Assembly: GCA_034509425.1 (NCBI GenBank)
Contig: JAVTVJ010000438.1
Location: 992,001-1,056,000 of the forward strand
Direction of reading: 5' to 3'
Length of the DNA: 64,000 bases
DNA from: Eopsaltria australis
Lineage: Eukaryota; Chordata; Aves; Passeriformes; Petroicidae
Positions 13,133 through 25,369 of this stretch are shown piece after piece. A model generated the notes under the pieces. The model was not told where the DNA came from. It was given only the letters and a program-made list of their open reading frames with translations, and made no database searches. Made by a program: the position numbers and the translations under genes. How positions within the stretch are numbered: the first letter of the stretch is position 1; the number at the start of each line of letters is the position of its first letter.

Positions 13133-14720
13133 GCCTAATATAACATGATATTTAGTGCTGACCATGCAGAACACAACTACAAAACATGCAACTATGTTTT
13201 TAGCCAGGTTGCCTTCTCTCAGTGTTCACAGTCCTTTCCTTGCATACAGAAAACAGTATGAGGAACATATCTCCATTCCCTTACTCAGAGCACAAACTTG
13301 TTTGATCCATGACATTTGCCTAACTCTGTGTTTGTCCAGCATTCAGCACAGAGGACCTCTAATTCTTGACTGGGGACTCCAACTGTTCGTTATTTAAACA
13401 ATGGAAAGACCATTATAGAAAGGCTTTATGTCTCCCTGTATAAAACTCTATTGATAGCTCAGTAATATATGACAGTATTGTAAAGCAAACATTCAGAGAA
13501 AAAAAATCTATCAGACAAGCCACACAGCTAGCAAAAGCTTCCTTCATCTCAGAGGCATGGTCTGAACCTGCTCTTAGCATCTCACCAGCAGGATGGCCCA
13601 GTTGGTGAGGCAGGAAGACCACAAACCTTCCACGATGGAGACATTCCAAAGTCACACAGACCTTTTTGAGAACATCCTGCCAGCAGATTATTGGATAACT
13701 TCGAAGAGACAGCTGGCAACTTTATGCTGAGTACAAGCAAGGTAGTGTGTCACAGAGATGATTTCTTCAACACATTACCTCACTGCAAATAACAACAGTA
13801 AGGATTCTCACCAAACCAGGAAATGTTTTTCCTGCTTTTTTCCACCCGATCAGCTAACTAAAGAGGCCTACAGGAATTTAAAAACTTGCTTAAAACTATA
13901 TTGTGACTCTATAGCACAACAAAAAGCCTTATCAGCTACACCTGCGAGCATGGGGAATGTCTTAGCCATAAGGCCCTTTCTTCTCATGCCTTACCCGCCT
14001 GTGAATACAAGTGATAATCAGAATTATCAAGCACAGACAGGGACTCTGGGAGCTTAGAAGACTCAATCGAGGAAGAAAACGCTGAGGAGATCTACCTATC
14101 TGTCCCTTCAGACACCCCGTGCTTTGTCACTATGTGGCAGCTTTACTCCCGCAGCCTAAGAGACAGAAGGAGAGCTTCAAGTATCAATCTCTTCCTCCAC
14201 ATTTGCAACCCACTGGTTTTATTGCAGTTTCCCCTACCCGTTAGCCTATAAACAGTGTTCTAACAGTAATGAAAAATCTGTTGAGCCAGAGGCCTATAAT
14301 ACAAAAAAAAAAAGAGAAACTATTTAGTCTCTCCTGTTCTCAGTTCTGCCAAACAACAGCATTGGTACCACTCAAAGACCCCACGTGTATAATTTCTGAC
14401 TAGCCCAGCTCACCACCACTCAGAGGACACTGACACCAGCACCCACTTCACTGCCTGGTTTTCCACTTTCAGATGGGCCTCTCTTACCATCCATTCTGCT
14501 AATCACATTGCCACAGGAGAAGGAAGTTGTGGGTTAACCTGACTGCATAAAAACAGCAGCCTTGCATTACTTTAATGGTGATTCAAGGCTAAGGGCTGAG
14601 AATTAATCTCTATCATAAGGACTAAGCTGAAAGGGAAAAAAGAAATGGGTTTAGGGGTTTACTCCAGCAATCATCCTTTTTGGTCACTTTCTGAAGAAGA
14701 TAAGGGCTGTTTCATGAAAG

Positions 14721-14790
14721 TCTTTTTTTTTTCTTTTTTTTTCTTTTTTTTTTCTTTTTTTCTTCTTTTTTTTTTTTTTTTGTTGTTGTT
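14721..14790. repeat. T-rich (T8-10 C)n tract
   Basis: Runs of eight to sixteen T separated by single C, ending in TTGTTGTTG. It may be a decayed A-tail on the complementary strand, but I see no retroposon body or target duplication next to it. Confidence 0.9.
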
Positions 14791-16913
14791 GAAAATAAAA
14801 ACCCCAACAAATAGCTCAGGGGATGCTTACTATTTTAAGGATAAAAGCTAGCCTGTTACATGCTATTTTTAAAAGTCACTTAAAACTTCTTTTATTCTGA
14901 GGTCTTCACCTGATCACTTGCATGAATCATCTTTTGTATGAGAGACTTATATCTTGTTTTAGCACAAGCTTTCAACTAAAATTACTTTTATTGTGCCTGA
15001 ACATCCAGCACAAGGATGAGTTCCTACGAAGAGTCACCAGCTATGATGGTGGTCTTCAGCTAGGGCAGTCTGCTGCTTCACACCTTCTCTCTGTCTCTAA
15101 CAGGGCAAAGTATGATTTGATGGCAGGAATGGGGAAGAGAGGAAATACAAGTTTGCAAAAGCCACACGTCCTCTTTGCAGACACCTCTAATGAGAGGGCT
15201 GGCAGCTGTGAGGGGTAGAGAGTGCTGGCAGCTGCATCAGGCAAGGCCAGGTGTTCCTGCATGTGGCAGGCTCTGGTACATTTGTTGTTTCTTATTTCTG
15301 CTCGCTGAGCTAAGTCCCTGTAGGAAATGCACTGGTGGGTCTGCACAAATGATCTCCTATTGTCTTCTCTGCAAGGCTGATCATATTCCCTCTTCCTTTG
15401 TGTTTTTTCTTCCTGCCTCATACCACATCTCTCTTCATGGTCAGGTGTTCCTCTAGGTTAAGTGGAAAAACAACTTGCCTTTCTACTGTGCTCTCAAATG
15501 CTGAAGGTACTGAGCAGGAAAATCAGCTCTGTGGGGAGATTCCTTCTGCCTGGGCTTTGAGGGTCCCCTCGCTCCGGATGTGTAAAATTAAAGCCCTCCA
15601 TTTACTCCCTCAGGAAAAGCCATGTTTCTCCTTTAACATTTCCTTACCTGTGCCCTGGCTGTTCTAGCGGGATGTGTTTTCTGTGGGGATATGCCAAGTT
15701 AAGGAGGATGTTTTTAAACTTCTTTGGCACACTTGTTTTCTCTTTTCCTCTGCTTTCAGAAATGTCATCAGCTCTGCAGTGCTGTCAGCAAAATTACTTT
15801 GTTTGAAACCTACTGAGTCTCAACACCTCCAGGCAAAGGTGGCACAAAGTTATCTTCTTTCCATCACAGGTCAAAAGGGCTTGGCTTGCCTTCATTCTGA
15901 CACCTCATTGCCAAAATCTGCAGTTCAGATTATTTCCTGACTCATGCTGAAGTTATACTAGGTATAAATTATAGCAGAAAGTTCTCAGAAGACTTCAGGC
16001 TAGGACCAGTTATATTCTCTTTGTGCTTTGCAATTACTTACTCAGCTTAACAGGCTGCTTTCAAATTTTGTGGCTAGTGTAGCATCCTTGTAACTGGCCA
16101 ACAGGACTGGGACATCTAGAGAGCCCTCTCCTGTGTGACTGGGGTGTCTACAGCAGAACTGGTGTCTTTGTAGACTGGCAGAACGGGTTTGTCATCTTTA
16201 GAGCAAGCTTTGGCTAAGAAGTCTGGCTCCCTAATGCTGGCCTGCTATATTTAGATCCTCTTCTGGTGTGCCCACCCAGTGCTGTTCCCCTTGTTTGTTT
16301 CCTACCAAACAATGAGACCTGAAAGAATTGCTTGGAAAGGGGCCAATGCTCTTGCAAACGAAACTGTCAGGCGGCCAAGCTTTGCAAAGGCCCCTTGTCA
16401 CATACTGTACTGGGAAATGGGAAGCAATTGTGCCTCTTCACTTCAACCTCCACCATGGGCTTTTTCCCCTTGCTAAGGGCTCTGTGATGTGGCCCTGCAC
16501 CAGGAACTGTCTTTGAGGAGGTGTCAGAAGACATGGGGGGAATGCTAAGAGGCAGCAAATCAGCATGGCAAGGAGCAAAGTAAGATCTGCTCTGTGTTCT
16601 CCCTCACCCCTAATCATGTATTCCTGCCAGAGCACATTTTAGCAGCAGGTTGTTCCTGGAAAGCTTTTGCTATCTCTGCCCTGATTGTAGTAGAAGCTGC
16701 TCATGTACATATAAGGTTACAGGTGTGGTCAGATGCCCTTCTCCCTCACGCCATTGTTCTTTTCTGAACTCTTGTGGTGTTTGGCCACCATCCTCTGCTA
16801 CAGCAGCCCTGTAAGGGGAGAGAAGAAGCAGCCCCAGCCCTACTGGTGTGCAGAGCAATAATGAGATTAGTTCTGCTTGTTTTAAACAAATTGAGCCACA
16901 GTAAAAAATATAT

Positions 16914-16932
16914 GGGGGGGGGGGGGAGGGGG
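16914..16932 (+). repeat. Poly-G run
   Basis: Thirteen consecutive G, one A, then five G, followed by (CAAA)n-like sequence. It could form a G-quadruplex. Long G-runs are also frequent sites of assembly or sequencing error. Confidence 0.9.
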
Positions 16933-18019
16933 CAAACAAACAAACAAAAAAGCTATAAAGGGAGAAGAGAGAATGAAAAGAGATTTCTTTTAAGGCTGAG
17001 AGGTCCGCCTGATCCACAGCAGCCTAAATGATGAGAGCCTGGAAATCACAGATTTGCATCCAAAATGGATTTGTTCCATTACCTTAAGTTCCAGCTTTGC
17101 TGCTTCTTTTGGCCCTCTGAGCCAAACTGTCTCTAGCCAGAAAAGGACATGTGTTTCCCTGAGGGAGATTCCAGGAACATCCTTCAGCTGGATCAGGTTT
17201 GGGTTTTCCTTTATACTCATAAGCACAAGAGAGGTTTTTTTTGCAAAAAAATAAAAACCAACAAAAAAAAGGATGCCAACATTTCCAGCTGGGTGTGAAA
17301 GGTGCTGAGTACCAGAATGATAGCAAAATTTAGGGAAAGAGAAAGATCAGCTAGAAAAGTATCTGCCTAAACCACACAGACATCTGCTGGTCTTGCCTGA
17401 GAAGAGGGGTATAAATCTCTTGTGAGGAGGAGGGCAGGAGTGCATGTGACTCCAGTGCCAGTGTCATACTCTCACTCCACTGATCACCCCATACACACAG
17501 TTCTCTGGCAAATTTAAGAGATGCTGGGACAAATCCAATGGTTTGAGTTATAGTTCTATAGCATCTTTTTGTAACTATACCAAGTATTTCCAACTTAAAA
17601 ATGGAACCAACTTTTAAGAACAGCTTAGGAGAACGCATGCCATCAGGAAAAATGCAGCTGGGGCAAAAATAAGTAGATAATAATATTTTGACACGATGGG
17701 CACACAACACTGGTTCATGGGCTTTTTAGGACAGCAGTCTCAGGGAGAAACCGTAGATGAATGGAGGGTAAAGGGAACCACTCAAGTGCTACAATTCAAG
17801 TTTTACAGGTAAGTCAGTAAAAGGGAGAAATTAATGCAGCAAGGAAAGGCTGTATTTCAGACTCACCCTTAGCAGACAGGTTCTATAGGATACAGCAAGT
17901 AAGACCCTACACTGTTGCACTTCAACATATCACAGAAGACAATTTGAGTAACTCAAAGACCCCTAACAAAACTGAATCATTTGGGAATAGCCTTTGTCAT
18001 AGGAGACAAGGGAGTTATT

Positions 18020-18047
18020 AGAAAACCCAGTTTATGTTGGGTTTTCT
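18020..18047. repeat. Perfect 10-bp inverted repeat (hairpin)
   Basis: AGAAAACCCA at 18020-18029 is exactly complementary to TGGGTTTTCT at 18038-18047, with an 8-base spacer. No function is evident; neither strand resembles a known small RNA precursor because the stem is too short. Confidence 0.85.
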
Positions 18048-21000
18048 GGGTTGTCATATTATTGTCACACAGCAACTGTCTTAAAGTCTCAGCTCCTGGG
18101 ATTTCTTCTAAGATGCTCAGATTTCAGTATAAACCACAATGAAGAAAGCTACAGCCATCATTAGTGTACAGAGAAATTTTAAATATGCAAACCCTAAAAA
18201 CTTGGAAAATTTTGGATGTCAAGCTGCGAAACAAAGGCCTCTCTCTAAAGCAGCTCCTGATTTAGTTCACACAGGCTGGACAAGAAATCTGTGATCTTGG
18301 TTTGTGTTGCAATAGAGAAGGAGGTTATTTCATACTTGCTGTTTATTGTGGAACACAGATCCACTGTGCTCAGTGACTAAAGATCATTTATGGAGCCTTA
18401 ACAGTCAACAGGAAATTATATTTGCATTTTGCCAAATCACTTTATCATTATGCCATTTTGAAAAGACTGTTCATCTATTTCAGTGGTTGCTTAGGAGATG
18501 TGAGAGGGATTGGTCTGCAGCCACATCCTTTTCTGACTCTCCAAGATAGTGCTGCAGCCCCTTACCTAAAAGAAAGCTACTGGGCAACTGCTTGAATTGC
18601 CAGGGAGATTTTGTGCATGGGGTCCTTTTGTGACCTATTGTGGCAGCACAGACAGGTGGAGGAAGTCCTGGGCTCCAGCTGAACATGAAACAGAAAAGGT
18701 TGCCAGCAGGAAGAATCAAGAGAAGAAGGTAGATTAATGACATGCTGAGAAGTTCAGAGATGGCAGTGAAATGGCTGCTGAGGTGGTGCTAATTGTTTGA
18801 GGAACCTGCAACAAAAACCTGCTTTTGGTGATTGCAGAATGGGTCCTATTCTGGGAGAAGCCTCTTACAGAAACTTCTGTTAAAACGTGGAATGAGTAGG
18901 AGCAGTGGGAGAACTGCTAGGGGTGCAATCATAGCTGGTTTGGGGTTTTTTAATTGTATTTTTAGCTTTTAAATTAAATGGACTTCCTTTTAGAAAATGA
19001 AGCTGTTTGAGAAATCAATGGGAATTTTTGACACAGTGTCTTAAAGGCCTAATCTCACACCAGCACAGTGAGAAAAGACTAGAAAAAGTTTGCTGAAGTC
19101 CGAGAGCTCCTTTCCCTACAATTTGCAGCCTTTTCTGGAAGTTTTGGGAGGTTTTCTTAAATTTATTCATTATTTATTATTATTTTGATTCAATAACTAC
19201 TGCTCTTATCAGCACTACAAAGTTCATAGCAAGTTGGAGAACCAAGGAAGACTAGATTTTCTTCTTTGGTCTCACTATGAGTGAGGCTGGAAAGGCTGAG
19301 ATCTATTAGGTCTAAAACCTTGTAAGACATACGAACCAAAAAGAAACAATTCAATTCACCCCTACCGATACTATGTCCTTGCCTTGCTAAATCAGTTTTA
19401 TCAGCTCCTATGTCCTGCACAACTACTGGGTAGCTCCGGTATCAAATAAAAAGTAGAATTTAAATGCTGTCTTTCTGCATGTTAATTGAATTCCAGTTCT
19501 TATCTAAAAATAGCTTGACACAAATCAAAGTAAAAAAAATAATTATCACATAAATAAGGAAAGCCATTCGCTATTTTCTAACATAAGTAAATGCAAATTA
19601 TGGATTTGAATAAATGTAAGCGATTAGATTGTTCTATTTACATGTGCAGAGAGCCCAGTCTAGGAAAAAATTACCAAATTTAGAGGAAGGGCTATATTTA
19701 GTTTCAAATCAGGATGTTTTAATTACCAGCTAACAGGAAGCAACCTTTTTAGTTTAGTTTAGTTTTGTTTTCTGGTAATTTTTATAGAATTTTAGAAATA
19801 ACTACAAATATGAATCAAAATTAAAATAGATTACACCAATTATCCTTTTTTTGCTATCTGATATTTTTAAAGTACACCATCTCAAACAGACGTAATCATA
19901 TATCAGGCATGTGGAAACTACAAATGATTTTCTAAGATACCCCAGTTTGTGCTAATTCACGGTTTTCTCTGTTTTAAACTATCTAGGCTAGCCAAAATGA
20001 GTTGGAGCTAGATCATCTGTTTTCAGATCAACCTTTGCAATAAGTAACGCAATTTCTTACGTGTTTGCTGGCTTTGCTCATTCTTTATGGCCAGAGAAGA
20101 AGAAAACAGCAGTGGAGACCCCCAACACTCAGTATGTGCTTAGCAGCCTCCAAACAAGAGAAAAAAAATTACAAAACATCACTTTTTCTGTTCACTCTAG
20201 GCTAACACTAGCTCCTGCTTATTACAGGCATGTGCAACCACAGCCACTCAGTACCTGAGGGTTACAAACATTTCTTGAACTTGCTGTGAAATGCCACAGC
20301 ACCTGAGCACAGCTCTTGCATCAGGGGTAGTGAGGCGCCGCATTTCCAGAAGACCTTGGAGTTCTCTGTCACCCCTATCAGTCCTGCTGCTCTGCCCTTT
20401 CCGGGTACAATGTTTCCCATACTTCAGCTTTTCGTGCTGTCCTTGGGTTCCCAGAGCCCGTTTGGAGACTGCAGAACAATAGCAATTGCTGAAAACATGA
20501 AATGAGAGAAAGGAAAACATCTTGGTAAAACCCTCACACACTGGGAATAGGATATAAAAATAAGATGTGACAGCTCAGCTCTGGGGCCCCAGGATCTATA
20601 GGTTGTGGATAAAAACAGCTTCTATTTTTCTTCTAGAGTCTTACCTCTTGTTGTGCTTCTGAAAAATGCCAGTAAGGACACAGATCCTCTTTGTCATCTC
20701 TGCTAGGAAGCACATTCCTCCTGTGCCAATACCATCATACCTTCTATTACCACAAAATATTCTGGATCATTCTCCCTCCTTTTATTTGGCTTCTAATATC
20801 ACTGAACAATTTTGCCATGAATCATTTATTCAGCAAATCACACTTCTTTTTCTACTTTTGGAGTATCCCAGAGCAGATTGAAATTTCCTCAGGTTCTTTA
20901 TTGTCTTAGGCTATCTGGCAAGTTTTCTGCAGTTTCTTCCTCTCATCCATGGATTGATTCTGAACTTTGACTAGTTGTGGTTTCAGGCATTCAGGCCAGC

Positions 21001-24000
21001 TGTGACGAGTGAGACCGCACGGCCTGAGAAAAATTAAGAGCACAGTTCATGCCAATGTTTGATTGCAAAAAGATCATCATTATTACTTTCAGGTGCTGTT
21101 AACTTTTACACCTGGATCCTTCACTTACGGAAGATGCTGAAGGGAGACAAACTTAAGTATAAAACTGCGTGCCATTGAAGGGGAATAACCTTTTCATTAT
21201 ATTCAGAACAGGATATAGCCTCAGATATAAAATTCAGAGAAAGCAATGATGACTGAGAAATCATGTTGTCAAGCTGCCAAAAGCCGCTTCATTTCATTGC
21301 TATCCTGGGGCACCCTCGTGCTCTCCATGTCCCCATCCCTGCCCCTGATAATTTGTTGTTTGGTTGCTGGAGGCAACTCTTAAGGAAAGTGGAGCAGGTA
21401 GTGACACAGGGGTAAACCCAAACTGCTCATTCTTTTAAATACCATGTGGGTGTGGGTTGCCATAGTAAGGAAATCCCATGAAAGGGTGTCCCAGTGCTGC
21501 TGTAGTAGGAAGGAGGGAAGAAGGGCCTTTTGAAGGGAAGTGCTTGTCTTGGCTGGCCTCTGCTGTGGTGTGCTGGCCGCACCTTGCTCTAATGAGAGCT
21601 TTGGTGCAAAGCTCAAGCTTGCTGCTTGCTCCCGTCATCCTGGAGCTCCCTCGTTTACCTTCCCAATGAGAGAAGGAGAGGCAGGGAGTGGAGAGGAAAA
21701 GCAACATGGTTTCTTTGAACAGCCACTGTCCAAGAGCCAGAGCACTTTGTGGAAAAAGAAGAAAACAAGGGAGCTCCACCCTTTTACCACAGAAACGTCT
21801 CAACCACATCCCAAACCTCGGCTAGCTAGAGATTCCTTCCTCGTATTGAGAAATGGAAAGGGAGCCAGGAGAAGTGGGATGTACAGGGACCCAGAGATAT
21901 TTTTAAACATGCTGGAGGTCTGATTGCATAGTTTTGGCCTGGTTTTGTTGGCACAAGGCCCTTTCTTTACTGGTTTGGATAGAGCACGCTTGCTGAGGAG
22001 GCCCTCCTCATGTGTCAAGATGAAATTTTCTGGCTGGAGAGACAGCTTTGGGGACGAGTAACCAGACCCAGCAGTTTTCCTAACCATGCTTGTTCTGCAT
22101 CCTGTTTTGTTAAGGAGACCTTCCTTTCAGACCTGCTCCTCCATGTACTAAAGCAGGACTGCCAAAGAGGACCTGCTGTGGGTCTTGACAGAGTGTCTTC
22201 AGATGAGGACTCCAGGCCAGGACAGCCTTTCCTTCGCACACAGCTCTTTGGCTGCCCCACAGCCAGAGCCTCCACTCCCTGTGTGGGAGGCAGACAGCCA
22301 CCATGCCATGTTGGACAGGCCCTCTGTCCTCACAAAGCTCTGCCTCAGGGCCTCTTACCAGCTTGCCAGCCGCAAACGAGGACCACAGGAGGAGGGAGTT
22401 GAGGAGGAACCAGTTAGGGATATGAGCATGACTAAACTTTGCACACTGATTGTATGTGGAGAATGGACATGGAAGGAACTGAGGCTGTACTTGGGGAGGG
22501 AACTTGGCTACCTTATGCCTTTCAGAGGTGTAAAACACCACTGCTGAATGAGAAGGTCAAAACCAGATGATGAAATCCTCCTGATTAGGCTGTGGAGGGA
22601 GGCTCTGCACCTGGTATAGTTGGTTCCTCTTGATTCAGAGGGAGATGATGACGAGGAGCCAGAGGCAGGAGAGGCCCAGACACTTCCCCACACATGGCTG
22701 ATCTCAGCCCATGTCATGCTGTGATGATGCAGTATGTTGTGGTGATGTGGGACATCCTGTGACACAACTTGTGACAAAGCCAAAAAAGTTTAAAAGTGCT
22801 AAAGAAGAAAAGCTTTGCTGTGTTTATTTTTGGTAGATACAGGAAGGATGCTGGTGAGGCTAAAAGGAGCCCAAGCCATGTCCTTTCAGAAGCCCACACC
22901 TAACAAATTGTATTTTCCAACACATGATAAAGGCAAGATCTCATCCTTTATGTAACAGCTTTCATGGAGAAAGCATTCAATTAGATGGGTATTTCTTCAC
23001 CTCCTGCTGAGAAACAACCCTGTCTGGGTGGTAAAAGAGCTGCCATTTAAACCTGGCAAGGTAACAGAAAGAAGGACACACCTGAGAAATCAAACTTGTG
23101 GTAGGTAGGAGTTTAAACCTGTCCAGAGTAACAGTGCCATAGGCCTTTCCTGAGGAAGGAAACACAGGACTTGTAGTTAACACCCCTCATTAGGGGCTTC
23201 AGTGTGCAGCTCATCTTCAAGGGAGCACCTCCATTGCTTCCAGATTAGGCTCCTTGAAAGAATAAGCCACTCTTGTGGTTTTTGTTGTATGCAGGGGAAT
23301 CCTTGATCCAAATGCTGATCACGATTTTTGTGCTTCATGTATGAATGCTGCTAGAGCTGCCATCCTAAACTAGGAACTCCTCAGTTTTTCTTCCTGATTT
23401 TGGTTTTAAAGCAACTGAAACTTGCCAAGAGGGAACAAAGGAATAATATAGCCTCACTTGCTGGTAAATTAACATTTTCCCTTATGGTCCTATATTAATT
23501 TTTTCTTTCATTAATGGTGCAAGCAGGTAGATTTAATTTTTGAACAAAATCACGGTTAGTAGCTGCTAGTAACACCTGATCCTGCCTCGCTGGGCAAAGT
23601 ACCCCTTTAGAAATCTTTGTGCCTGCAGTAACTAAAGCCCCTTAATTCAATCATTTGTCAACCATTTTCCTCTGAAATAGCATTAAAATCTGCTCTGACA
23701 CAGTTGCTGCAGCAGGAGCAGCACTTAGGGACCTCCATCACTTGACACTGGAGGCATTTGCGGGCTTTGGGACAGTTTGACATCTAGTGGTAATGTTTGG
23801 TATAATCCTAGAGCTCATACAGGGAGTGCTCGGGTCACAATCCTGCATCAGGAAACGTGAGGGATCATGCTTGTGTGCTGCATGTACAGGCTCACATCAG
23901 TGTTATGTGTTTTCTTACCCTGCACTGACTTATGACTAAGGCAGAAAAACTGCTAAGAAGTAGACCCAGGTCTCATTTCATCCATTAAAGAAGCATCTTT

Positions 24001-24739
24001 TAAGATTTGTGTTTTGATCTCTTTGCTTATGATCCCTTAGTTAGTTCATTATGCAATAGCAGGATGGTCTTAACACAAGTAAAGCAAGAGAAGATGTGCA
24101 AATAGTTAATTCTGAAGTCTGGCAGGAGACTGAATTTAAATAAATTTGGGGTATTTCAGCTCCAGTTTTGATTGGTGCCATTAATGTTTGCAACCAGGAG
24201 AGTCTTCTTAGCTGCTCTGCTGCTAGGAACTGAATAGTGAATGCACTGATAGAACCGTCTTTATTAAAAGAAAACATAGGGAAGAGCAAAATTATCCAGG
24301 TGATTTGAGCAGCACCCCAAAGTAACACTCCTGGAGGGTTGCAAAAAACTGAAATGTTCTTTGTCTTTTTACTTCTCCACATTTCCTATAATCAGAATGG
24401 GAAAGTATCATTATCCCTTCAGAAACGTGATTTTAGCACAACCTATACTCAAAATCTCATGGGGAAATTGCATGCTGTCAAAAGTTTGGCCAGTTTCTCA
24501 GCTCAGACTGCAAGGGTGAGCAGTTCCTTTGAGCTTGCAAGATCTGCTTCTTCCCACTGAAAGCAACCTGTGCAGATAGAGAGTGGCCAGGTAGTTTCTC
24601 TGTCTGTCTAGACACATTAGATTGATATGTATACAGGGATTAGTAACAATTTACCAGGGATTAATTTGGCTCACTGTGTACAGCTGCTGAAACAAAAAGA
24701 ATAAACATTAATTAGAAAATATATTAAGAGTTCTGAATC

Positions 24740-24807
24740 CTCTTCTCTCTTCTCTTCTCTTCTCTTCTCTTCTCTTCTCTTCTCTTCTCTTCTCTTCTCT
24801 TCTCTTC
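24740..24807. repeat. (TTCTC)n pentanucleotide microsatellite
   Basis: About thirteen copies of TTCTC in a near-perfect array, purely pyrimidine on the plus strand. Such tracts can adopt triplex (H-DNA) structures and vary in length. Confidence 0.96.
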
Positions 24808-25316
24808 ACTCCTCAGGGCAGGAATTACTGCTGTCTGCCGGGAGGGTGCCACAAACATTTGTGACACAAGACCAACAGGGTAGCATTTCTTCTAGAAACC
24901 AGGTACAACTACAGAAAGAGGAGAAAATCTAGCAGTAACAGGAGCTTGGCCAGTGGCATCTCTAGTGTTTTCCAGTTGGTGATGATCTTGAAAGAAAATT
25001 TCATGGTTGATACACTTACGCATGAGTAATGTGATAGAGGTTTAAAGGAAGACTATCAAACAAGAACAGTGAAAGATTATTCATAATCAAAATATTACTG
25101 CCAGTCTGGAAGTATATAGAGTTCTTCTGAAGGGAAGGGGTTGAAAGCAGAAAAAAAATGGCCATTACTTCTCAAAAGACCTTATAGCCTTCTATCCCAT
25201 CTTTGCAATCAGCCTGTGTAGCTGCATGTCCATCTCCAAGCCTGGGAACAGCCAGTGAAATCCCCATTGAGGACTACTGCATAGGAGTACAAACACGAAA
25301 AGCTCTAAAATTTTTA

Positions 25317-25369
25317 AGCATTCTTTAGAAATGTATTCTTTAGAAATGTTTTAAGAATTCTTTAGAAAG
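25317..25369 (+). repeat. Threefold tandem repeat of ATTCTTTAGAAA
   Basis: Three copies of the word ATTCTTTAGAAA lie about 15 and 22 bases apart, with the spacing widened before the third copy. Each contains the near-palindrome TTCTTTAGAA. This looks like a small local duplication. Confidence 0.8.

Larger units (their letters stand above)
13133..24738. other. Intergenic DNA, mostly AT-rich, no recognisable gene
   Basis: About 11.6 kb without any recognised exon or interspersed repeat. Local features are a T-rich tract (14721-14790), a G-run (16914-16932) and a perfect short inverted repeat (18020-18047), listed separately. The part from about 19400 to 20000 is very AT-rich with many TAAT words. 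The open frames are short and unsupported. Confidence 0.6.
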
